A stretch of DNA of 64,000 bases from Pyxidicoccus xibeiensis (GTDB lineage Bacteria; Myxococcota; Myxococcia; Myxococcales; Myxococcaceae). Shown in pieces: positions 57,330 to 64,000 of the stretch. The stretch spans positions 1,111,222-1,175,221 of the forward strand of contig NZ_JAJVKV010000004.1 in the NCBI RefSeq assembly GCF_024198175.1. The letters are read 5' to 3'. Under the pieces are notes generated by a model. That model did not search any database. It was given only the letters and a program-made list of their open reading frames with translations, and was not told the origin of the DNA. Position 1 is the first letter of the stretch. Every line of letters begins with the position of its first letter. A program made the translations under genes and the position numbers.

Positions 57330-59195
57330 TCACTCCCGCTGGAGCGTGAAGCTCCACGGCAGCTCCTCCAGCTCCGACGCCCCGAACACCATCAGGACCC
57401 AGGTGCCGGACATGTGGGCGGTGAACAGGCCGCCGCGGGGCGTGACGGTGGAGCCGTCCGGCCCGGTCACCATCAGCCGCAGCGCGCCCAGGTCCTGGCC
57501 GAGCCGGTAGGTGCGCCCCGCCTCCAGCCAGACGATGAAGGCATCCCCGTCCACGGCCGTCTGTACCCGGCCGGAGCGGGCGGCCGGCAGGGTCAGCACC
57601 CCGGCGCTGGCCGGGGTGTCGCCATGGTCGTCGGTGGCCACCCGCTCCAGCAGCAGGCGGGTGGCGTCGACGCCAGCGCGGGGCCGCAGGAACAGGGTGA
57701 TGGGCATCACCTGCGAGGCATCGATGAGGTACTGGCCCGCCCGCCCCGTGCTCATGAAGTTGAGGGTGCCCGTGTAGTAGAAATCCATGTCACAGGCGGG
57801 CTCGCAGGTGGCCAGGTAGATGCCGTCCGGCGCGGTCGTGAAGGAGACGGCATCCCGGTCCTGCGGCGTCTCGAAGCGGGCGAAGGTGACGTTGCCGGGA
57901 ACGATGGGGGTGGCCGTGTCCGACGTGTCGCCATGGTCGTCGGGCCCCAGGTCCACCAGCACCAGCCGGAAGGAGTGGAACCAGGGCGTGCCACCCCGGA
58001 CGTGCAGGTAGTACGTCCCCCGCGAGGTGGGCTTGAAGCTCAGCGTGTTCGTGGCGTCCAGCCTCTGCGCCTGCCCCGCGGCGTCCACCACCATCACCTG
58101 CCAGCTGCCCGGGTCCTCCGTCCGGACGGAGTAGACGTGGCCGGGCTCGCCGGTGAAGGAGAACACGTCCACGTCGCCCCCCCACTGCAGGGTGGTGGGC
58201 ACCGGGACGCCCGGAAGGACGGGCGTGGCGCCGGCATGGGTGTCCGAGTGCTCGTCGAAGCCCAGGTCCTCCAACCAGCAGGCAGCCGGCGGCTGGCCGG
58301 CGATGGGGTCCGCGCGCAGCTCCAGGTACCAGTCCTCCTGCCGCTCCGCCCGCAGGCCGACGGCAACCCACGGCCCGCCGGGGTTGGTGATGGCTTCCCG
58401 CACCTCGCCATTGGCCGCCATCAGCCGCAGCTCCCGGAACGGGCTGCCCGACTGCTGGCAGCGGAAGGTGTAGCTGCGGCCCGCGAAGGCGCGGAAGGAG
58501 AAGACATCCCGGTCCTGCGGGGCGCTGTGGGTGACGGGGAAGGAGCTGCGCGAGGGCTGGAGCACGGTGGCGCGCGGTGGCGTGTCGCCATGGTCGTCCG
58601 CCCCCAGGTCGATGAGCTGGTACGTGTAGGAGCCCGTCGCCACCTCGCCACTGGTGTGCTCAGCGCCGGACACCTCCACGTACCAGGTGCCCGCCTCCAC
58701 CAGCGCGTAGCCCATCCGGCCTTCGCTCGACGCCGTCACCTGCATGGAGGCCTCACGGCCCTGCGAGTCCAGCAGCCGCAGCCGGGAGTCGTTGAGCGAC
58801 CCGGCCCCGCAGCGGAAGGCAAACCCGTGGCGCTCCGTGGCCGTGAAGGTGAAGAGGTCCTTGTCCTTCATGTCGCCGCGCAGGCCCTTGTTGATGCGGG
58901 CCCTGAGCGGCTGCATGGGGGGCGTCAGCACGGTGGCGTCCGCGGGCGAGCCGCCAATGTCGTCCGGCTCCTCGAAGGCGCCGACCTCGCAGGGCAGCCC
59001 GGCCGAGACCTCCCACGTGCCGCAGCGGCACATGGGCTGCCCTCCGTTGGAAGAGCACGTGCCCGCGGTGCAGACCACGTCCGCGCAGGCCTCGGCGTCA
59101 CCCGGTATCTCTACCGGGCCACAGGCGGCCGCGGCCAGGACCAGCGAGCAGGCGAGCAGGCCTCTCAGGAGCAGGGGCATGGGAGGAGGCGACAT
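57330..59195 (-). CDS. Multi-repeat (PPC-like) lipoprotein, paralog B
   Basis: 621 residues from ATG 59195, after GGGGG. Lipobox LAAAAC. Same plan as paralog A: a Cys-rich module (CADVVCTAGTCSSNGGQPMCRCGTWE), then PPC-like repeats linked by PDDIGG, ADDHGDT, FDEHSDT, PDDHGDT and TDDHGDT, i.e. one repeat more. Motifs D-DxFSF and AGRSYTFRC recur. Lies 152 bp from paralog A; probably a tandem duplication followed by repeat gain or loss. Likely surface adhesion or binding (inference). Confidence 0.72.
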   Translation of the reverse strand: MSPPPMPLLLRGLLACSLVLAAAACGPVEIPGDAEACADVVCTAGTCSSNGGQPMCRCGTWEVSAGLPCEVGAFEEPDDIGGSPADATVLTPPMQPLRARINKGLRGDMKDKDLFTFTATERHGFAFRCGAGSLNDSRLRLLDSQGREASMQVTASSEGRMGYALVEAGTWYVEVSGAEHTSGEVATGSYTYQLIDLGADDHGDTPPRATVLQPSRSSFPVTHSAPQDRDVFSFRAFAGRSYTFRCQQSGSPFRELRLMAANGEVREAITNPGGPWVAVGLRAERQEDWYLELRADPIAGQPPAACWLEDLGFDEHSDTHAGATPVLPGVPVPTTLQWGGDVDVFSFTGEPGHVYSVRTEDPGSWQVMVVDAAGQAQRLDATNTLSFKPTSRGTYYLHVRGGTPWFHSFRLVLVDLGPDDHGDTSDTATPIVPGNVTFARFETPQDRDAVSFTTAPDGIYLATCEPACDMDFYYTGTLNFMSTGRAGQYLIDASQVMPITLFLRPRAGVDATRLLLERVATDDHGDTPASAGVLTLPAARSGRVQTAVDGDAFIVWLEAGRTYRLGQDLGALRLMVTGPDGSTVTPRGGLFTAHMSGTWVLMVFGASELEELPWSFTLQRE

Positions 59196-59205
59196 GGCCC
59201 CCAGC

Positions 59206-60660
59206 CTACACCTGACGGTGCTTCCACGTGCCGCGCCGGAAGAGGATGACGGAGGCGACTGTCATCACCGAGAAGGCGACGGAGATGGAGAGGAAGGCGC
59301 CCGTGGGCCCCAGCCCCATGGGCCCGGCGAGCACCCACGCCAGGGGCAGCTCCAGCAGCCAGAAGCAGGCGATGTTGAGCACGGTGGGCGTGGCGGTGTC
59401 CCCCGAGCCGTTGAACGCCGCCGTCAGCACCATGCCGAAGGCATAGAACAGGAAGCTGGCGCTCATGATGCGCAGGGCGCTGACCGCGTAGGCGGTGACC
59501 TCCGCGTCATGGGTGAAGATGCCCACCACCTGCTTCGCGAAGAGGACGAACAAGAGCCCCAGCGAGCCCAGGAAGGCCGCGTTGATGCGGCCCGCCGTCC
59601 ACACCGCGTGCTCGCCGCGCTCCGGCTGGCGCGCGCCCAGGCTCTGTCCCACCAGGGTGGCCGCCGCGTTGCTCAGCCCCCAGGAGGGCAAGAGCGCGAA
59701 GAGGACGATGCGGATGGCGATGGTGTAGCCCGCCACCGCCGTGCTCCCGAAGGTGGAGACGATGCGCGCCAGCACCACCCAGCTGGTGGTGCCCACCAGG
59801 GCCTGCGCGGTGCCCGCGCCGGACATGCGCATCATGGCCAGCATGGTGGCGGGCTCCAGCCGCAGGTGCTCGCGGCGCACCTGGAGCCGCCCGCCGCCGC
59901 GCGCCAGCCGGTAGAGCTGGTACACCACGCCGCAGCTGCGTCCGAAGGTGGTGGCCACCGCGGCGCCCATGACGCCCAGCTCCGGGAAGGGCCCCACGCC
60001 GAAGATGAGCAGCGGCGCCAGGACGATGTTGATGGCGTTGGCCAGCCACAGCACCCGCATGGAGATGGCCGCGTCCCCCGCGCCCCGGAAGATGGCGTTG
60101 ATGAGGAACAGCAGCAGCACGCTGCCCATGCCGCCCAGCATCACCTGCGTGTAGCGCACGCCGTGCTCCAGCACCCAGGGCGAGCCGCCCATGAGGGCCA
60201 TCAGCGGCCGCGAGAAGACGACGCCCGCCACGGACACCGGCACCGCCAGCACCACGCCCAGGCCAATGGCCTGCACCGCGGTGCGCGCCGCCCGCTCCGG
60301 GTCGCCCTCGCCGATGCGGCGGGACACCAGGGCCGTGGCGCCGATGCTCAGCCCCATGGCCGCGGCATAGATGATGGAGAGCAGCGACTCGGTGAGCCCC
60401 ACCGTCGCCACCGCGTCCGCCCCCAGCCGGCCGACGAAGAACACGTCGACCACTGCGAAGACGGACTCCATCATCATCTCCAGCACCATGGGCACGGAGA
60501 GCAGGAAGATGGCCTTGCGGATGGGGAGCTTCGTGAGGTCCTGCCGGGAGCCGTGGACCGCTTCCTTCAGTGACGCCCAGAGCCCCTGGGCCTCATCCGC
60601 GGGCGGAGTGTCCGCCACCGCCGGCGAGGGTCGAGCCTCGGCCGGGGATATTTCCGACAT
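59206..60660 (-). CDS. MATE-family efflux transporter
   Basis: 484 residues, about twelve membrane helices in two homologous halves. Landmarks: LSVPMVLEMMMESVFAVVDVFFVGRLGADAVATVGLTESLL near the start, ALVSRRIGEGD, and LVGQSLGARQPERGEHAVW in the second half. Inner-membrane drug/toxin:cation antiporter. The N-terminal ~45 residues are an extra hydrophilic tail. Stop is 10 bp from the start of lipoprotein B. Confidence 0.93.
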   Translation of the reverse strand: MSEISPAEARPSPAVADTPPADEAQGLWASLKEAVHGSRQDLTKLPIRKAIFLLSVPMVLEMMMESVFAVVDVFFVGRLGADAVATVGLTESLLSIIYAAAMGLSIGATALVSRRIGEGDPERAARTAVQAIGLGVVLAVPVSVAGVVFSRPLMALMGGSPWVLEHGVRYTQVMLGGMGSVLLLFLINAIFRGAGDAAISMRVLWLANAINIVLAPLLIFGVGPFPELGVMGAAVATTFGRSCGVVYQLYRLARGGGRLQVRREHLRLEPATMLAMMRMSGAGTAQALVGTTSWVVLARIVSTFGSTAVAGYTIAIRIVLFALLPSWGLSNAAATLVGQSLGARQPERGEHAVWTAGRINAAFLGSLGLLFVLFAKQVVGIFTHDAEVTAYAVSALRIMSASFLFYAFGMVLTAAFNGSGDTATPTVLNIACFWLLELPLAWVLAGPMGLGPTGAFLSISVAFSVMTVASVILFRRGTWKHRQV

Positions 60661-60961
60661 GCCTGCCTCCGTCGCGACCTTCTGTCAGGAAGGTGGAGCC
60701 GCGTCCAGGGACGACGTCACGGCCTCCACCTGACCTGCGCCGCCATTTTCCGTCCCTCCCTGACACGGCGGGCGGGCAAGCGGGCGCCGTCCGCCCCGCC
60801 TCGTGGGTTCCCGCCCCCCGCCCCCGCCCACGGGCAGGCCGGTGGGCCGCGCTCGCACCCGAGTGGGATTGCCCCGGCGCCGAGCGTTGGAGGGTGGACA
60901 CCCATCCCCGTCTTCGGGGCTGTCCTTAAGTCACAACGGCGGGTGTAGGGTGCCGGGCCTA
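60661..60961. other. 301-bp divergent intergenic region
   Basis: Between the MATE gene and the beta-helix gene, transcribed away from each other. I see no repeat or clear operator. An AT-richer patch with CTTAAG lies near 60927, ~35 bp upstream of the beta-helix start, and may hold its promoter. Confidence 0.4.
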
Positions 60962-62026
60962 ATGGGAATGAGCCCGCAGCAGCTCGTGAGCCCACCCGCG
61001 ACGTCGGCTGGGGGAGCCGGACATTTCAGCCTGGCCAGCAGCGCCCGGGTCCTTGGCACGGTCCACCTCGGCCCGGGGGCCCTCATCGCCCAGGGCGCGG
61101 TGGTGCGCTCTCACGATGGGGCCGTGCGGCTGGGCGCGGGCTCGGCCGTGCTGGAGAACGCCACCGTGGTGGGCACACCCGGACAGCCCGTCACGGTGGG
61201 CGAGCGGGCCGTGCTGGGCCACCGCTCCGTCGTGCTGGGAGCAGAGGTGGGCCCGCTGTGCGAGGTGGGCAACGGCGCCATCCTCATGCCCGGCTCGCGC
61301 CTGGGTGCCCGGTGCCTGCTGGGCGAGGGCACCGTCATCCCCTCCGGCATGCTCGTGCCGGACGAGTCCGTGGTGGTGGGCCGGCCCGGCCGGGTGCTCC
61401 GCCGGGCCACGCCGCAGGACCTGGAGCGGCTGCGGGGGATGCGGGGCGGCAACCTCACGCTGCCCGGTCAGCCGCTCACCGCCTTCTCCGCCAGAGACCG
61501 AGCCGAGGACGCCCCGATGGGACAGCTGTACACGTTTCGAGACAAGCACCCGCTGGTGCACCCGACGGCCACCCTCTTCTCCACCGCGGAGGTGACGGGA
61601 GACGTGGTCATCGGGCCGGGCTGCATCATCGGGCCGGGGGTGAAGATCATCGGCGACTCGCACGGGCCGGTGCGCATCGGCGCCGGGGTGCAGGTGCTGG
61701 CGAACACGGTGCTGCACCTGCTGCCGGACAACACGCTGGTGCTGGAGGACGGCGTCATCGTCGGCCCGGGCTGCATGGTGCATGGCTGCCACGTGGGCGC
61801 GGGCACCGTGGTGGAGCCGGGCGCCATCCTCTGTGACGGCAGCCGGGTGGGCCGCGGCAGCATCGTGGGCGCGGGCAGCCTGGTGAAGCAGCACGCCACG
61901 TTCCCGGACGGAGTCCGCGTGGAGGGCTTCCCGGCGGTGCAGACGGAGCGGCTCGCCCAGCCCCCGGCCCCGCCGCGCTGGGCGCTGCGGCCCGAGGACC
62001 TGGCGGGCCTGCGGCGCGTGGGCTAG
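60962..62026 (+). CDS. Tandem left-handed beta-helix (gamma-carbonic-anhydrase-like) protein
   Basis: 354 residues from ATG 60962 (ATG 60968 possible). Two hexapeptide-repeat domains in tandem: residues ~20-150 (GTVHLGPGALIAQGAVVRSHDG...GERAVLGHRSVVLGAEVGPLCEVGNGAIL) and ~195-325 (GDVVIGPGCIIGPGVKIIGDSHGPVRIGAG...LEDGVIVGPGCMVHGC). Each ends with a helix (ATPQDLERLRG; RPEDLAGLRR). Gamma-CA-like proteins usually have one such domain and form trimers; the duplication is notable. Zinc-binding His residues are not all evident. Its TAG overlaps the kinase TAG on the other strand (CTAG, 62023-62026). Confidence 0.82.
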   Translation: MGMSPQQLVSPPATSAGGAGHFSLASSARVLGTVHLGPGALIAQGAVVRSHDGAVRLGAGSAVLENATVVGTPGQPVTVGERAVLGHRSVVLGAEVGPLCEVGNGAILMPGSRLGARCLLGEGTVIPSGMLVPDESVVVGRPGRVLRRATPQDLERLRGMRGGNLTLPGQPLTAFSARDRAEDAPMGQLYTFRDKHPLVHPTATLFSTAEVTGDVVIGPGCIIGPGVKIIGDSHGPVRIGAGVQVLANTVLHLLPDNTLVLEDGVIVGPGCMVHGCHVGAGTVVEPGAILCDGSRVGRGSIVGAGSLVKQHATFPDGVRVEGFPAVQTERLAQPPAPPRWALRPEDLAGLRRVG

Positions 62027-63273
62027 CGGCCCGACGTCGGCGCCTCGGGCAGGAAGAGGTCGAAGCGCGTCCCCTCGCCCTGCTTCGACGTCACCTCCAG
62101 GGCGCCGCCGTGGGCATCGGCGATCCTCCGCGCCAGGTACAGCCCCAGCCCCAGGCCGGTGGAGCCCGGACCGCGCGAGAAGCGCTCGAAGAGGGTCTCG
62201 AGCATCTCGGGGGCAATCCCGGGGCCCTGGTCCTTCACGGAGATGCGGCCCCACCGTCCATCTCCGCGCTGCAGCTCGCGGACCTCCAGGTCCACGGGCA
62301 GCCCCGCGGGCGAGTGCTTCAGCGCGTTCGCGGTGAGGTTCTCCAGCACCTGGCGAAGGCGGTCCGCGTCCGCGACGATGACCAGCTCCTCCTCCCCCTC
62401 GTACCGGAGCGCATGGGTGGGGGTGCGCAGGGTGGCGGCCACCTCCCTCGTCAGGGCCGCCACGTCCACGGGCTGGGGCCGTAGCGTGAAGAGGCCCTGG
62501 TCCAGGCGGCTCACGTCCAGCAGGTCGGAGATGAGGCGCGAGAGCCCCTGGAGCGCCGCGGCCGCGCCCTCCGCGTCCCGCAGGTAGTCGGTGGCATTGT
62601 CGCGCCGGGCGCGCCGGTGGATGAGCTCCAGGCGCGCGCGGAGCGGCATCAGGAGGTTGGCCATGTCGTGGGCCAGCACGGTGACGAGCTCCTCGGCCGC
62701 GGTGCGACGCGCGGTGCGCACGGCCAGCTTCGTCAGCTCCTGGACCAGCTCCACCCGGTGCGCCACCGCGCCCACCCAGCGGGCCACCGCACCGAGGAAG
62801 CGCAGGTCGTCCTCGCCGAAGAAGTCGGGCTGGGCGGAGGACACCGCCAGCACGCCCCGCGTCTCCCCGCCGACGGGGAGCGGCACCATGAGGGCGGACT
62901 TCACCCCCAGCCGGTGCTTGATGCCGGGCAGCTCCTCGGGGTCATCTTGCTGGCGGCCCGTCATGAAGGGCTGCTCCGTCTCGTACACCTGGACGGCCCG
63001 GCCGCCGTTGGCCAGCGGCATCCGGTCCAACCCGAGCGCCTGCTGCTTGCGTCCCATGGGGGTGTCGCTCGTCCCGGCGGCCGCCAGCGTCTGCGTCGAA
63101 TGCTCGAGGAAGAAGATGTCGACCTTGTCGGCCTGGAGGATGTCCGAGATGAGCTGGCTGGCCCGGGTCATCGTCGGGTGCAGCTCCGCGGCGGGGAGCT
63201 CGAGCAGGCGCTCCAGGGCCCGGAGCAGGACTTCCGTGCGCTCGCTCTCACTCGCCGGTCGGCTCTTGCTCAC
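62023..63273 (-). CDS. GAF-domain sensor histidine kinase
   Basis: 416 residues from GTG 63273 (TTG 63357 possible). GAF domain (~55-185: ISDILQADKVDIFFLEHSTQTLAAAG...VKSALMVPLPVGGETRGVLAVSSAQPDFFGEDDL), dimerisation H-box VTVLAHDMANLLMPLRA with the phospho-His, then HATPase_c with N-box LENLTANALKHSP, G1 DQGPGIAP and G2 GSTGLGLGLYLARRIA. Cytosolic, so it likely senses a small molecule or redox state. No response regulator adjoins. Confidence 0.9.
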   Translation of the reverse strand: MSKSRPASESERTEVLLRALERLLELPAAELHPTMTRASQLISDILQADKVDIFFLEHSTQTLAAAGTSDTPMGRKQQALGLDRMPLANGGRAVQVYETEQPFMTGRQQDDPEELPGIKHRLGVKSALMVPLPVGGETRGVLAVSSAQPDFFGEDDLRFLGAVARWVGAVAHRVELVQELTKLAVRTARRTAAEELVTVLAHDMANLLMPLRARLELIHRRARRDNATDYLRDAEGAAAALQGLSRLISDLLDVSRLDQGLFTLRPQPVDVAALTREVAATLRTPTHALRYEGEEELVIVADADRLRQVLENLTANALKHSPAGLPVDLEVRELQRGDGRWGRISVKDQGPGIAPEMLETLFERFSRGPGSTGLGLGLYLARRIADAHGGALEVTSKQGEGTRFDLFLPEAPTSGR

Positions 63274-63355
63274 GCAGGGAACCTGGGCTGCCTCGTCCCG
63301 CGGTGCCACTCGTGGGGCAGCCCGGCTGGCGGGCAGCGGAGCGGGCTTTCGAGGC

Positions 63356-63511
63356 AAGCACGGTGCGGAAGCGCAGGGAGTAGCGCAGGGCCTCCACCGG
63401 CGAGAGCGTGTGCTGCCACGCCGAGCGCGCCTCCCCGTCCAGCAGGTAGGCGGAGCGCGGCGCGAGCTCCCGCGTGGACGTCACCCAGCCGTCGCCCGCC
63501 TTGCGCCGGAA
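63356..63511 (-). pseudogene. Remnant of an AlkB-like 2OG-Fe(II) oxygenase gene (C-terminal part)
   Basis: About 52 codons match the end of AlkB-type proteins: FRRKAGDGWVTSTRELAPRS, YLLDGEARSAWQH, ALRYSLRFRTV. The last Fe-ligand His and the 2OG-binding Arg are kept, but the earlier part of the enzyme, including the HxD, is absent; upstream sequence (63512-63595) is unrelated. The frame runs on past the match to a stop at 63248, inside the histidine kinase gene. Confidence 0.7.
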
Positions 63512-63612
63512 GGCGTGCCTCCGCGAGCAGCGGCAGGAGGGCTCGCCATCATCATGCAGCCTGCCTGCAACGTGCCTCGAAGCCCCGCCATCCAAACGTT
63601 CAGGACAGAGGG

Positions 63613-64000
63613 ATGGCGATGCTCCAGGCGCTCGGAGAGGAAGGACTGCGGGAAATCCATCGCGGGCGCCGCTACGTCGTGCTGCGCGGCTGGAGGCAGG
63701 ACGGCGAGCCCCTGGTCATCAAGCGGGTGCGCACCGGCCCCCTGGCCACCGGCAGCCGCGCCATGCTGCGCCACGAGTACTCCCTGCTTCGCAGCCTCCA
63801 CGGCGAAGTGCCCGGCGTTGCCCGCGCCGTCGCCCTCCAGGACGACTCCTCCCTCCTGCTCGAGGACGCAGGGCCCCAGAATCTCCAGGAGTGGCTGGGC
63901 CGCAGGCCCGTCACCATGGACGCCTTCCTCGAGCTGGCCCTCCAGCTGGCCGGCATCATCGCCAGCCTCCACCAGCAGCACGTCATCCACCGCGACATCA
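63613..64000 (+). CDS. Ser/Thr protein kinase, N-terminal part (continues past window)
   Basis: From ATG 63613 (ATG 63619 in frame); Shine-Dalgarno AGAGGG is immediately adjacent. Kinase N-lobe: beta-strand RYVVLRGWRQDGEPLVIKRV with the ATP-binding Lys, helix C RHEYSLLRSL with its Glu, SSLLLEDAG hinge region, and the catalytic loop beginning HQQHVIHRDI at the window end. The Gly-rich loop is weak. In myxobacteria this start is typical of large kinase-AAA-GAF-histidine-kinase proteins; the rest is outside the window. Confidence 0.85.
   Translation, partial: MAMLQALGEEGLREIHRGRRYVVLRGWRQDGEPLVIKRVRTGPLATGSRAMLRHEYSLLRSLHGEVPGVARAVALQDDSSLLLEDAGPQNLQEWLGRRPVTMDAFLELALQLAGIIASLHQQHVIHRDI

Overview
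The window is about 70% G+C, densely coded, and carries the marks of a myxobacterium (Myxococcus/Corallococcus/Pyxidicoccus type). These include many lipoproteins with Asp/Ala/Gly-rich linkers (DAG repeats), a MYXO-CTERM-like protein tail, large families of secreted hypothetical proteins, and a lipoprotein toxin/immunity tandem resembling the SitA/SitI kin-discrimination cassettes of Myxococcus. No rRNA, tRNA, transposase, phage gene or bona fide CRISPR was seen. The taxonomic call is inference from protein style.

Layout. 1-5.1 kb (minus): two tandem copies of a lipoprotein toxin-immunity pair. The toxin bodies are nearly identical, but a 625-bp block covering the toxin tip and most of the immunity gene is strongly diverged. 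5.4-8.8 kb (minus): DksA/TraR zinc finger, a secreted START-like protein, and nrfH-nrfA (ammonia-forming nitrite reduction). 9-14.3 kb: HAD 5'-nucleotidase, DUF2267, a zinc-ribbon protein, two small very basic proteins, a DUF1361 membrane protein. 14.3-19.4 kb (minus): trypsin-like protease, several lipoproteins, a CheR-type methyltransferase. 19.6-28 kb: serine hydrolase, M3 peptidase, R3H/ATPase (minus), and a DUF1592/DUF1552 pair. 28-36.9 kb: two CAP-domain proteins, two alpha/beta hydrolases separated by an array of near-palindromic repeats, an FKBP lipoprotein, and a beta-helix/di-heme cytochrome pair. 37-43 kb: SRPBCC protein, GH15 hydrolase, MarR regulator with a clear divergent operator, SnoaL-like protein, FtsX-type permease. 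43.6-47.4 kb: a three-gene iron(III)-type ABC importer operon. 47.5-52 kb: Cys-rich secreted proteins and a 1117-residue Ala-rich helical protein. 52-64 kb: DUF2277, DUF1304, desaturase plus PAP2, double GNAT, two paralogous multi-repeat lipoproteins, MATE pump, double left-handed beta-helix protein, GAF histidine kinase, an AlkB-like gene remnant, and the start of a Ser/Thr kinase.

The best candidates for something new are the mosaic toxin/immunity duplication at 1-5108 and the six-copy palindrome array at 31499-31842. Next come the 20-bp inverted repeat at 15666-15725 and the unclassified 1117-residue protein. Functions are inferred from recognised sequence motifs only; no database search was run.
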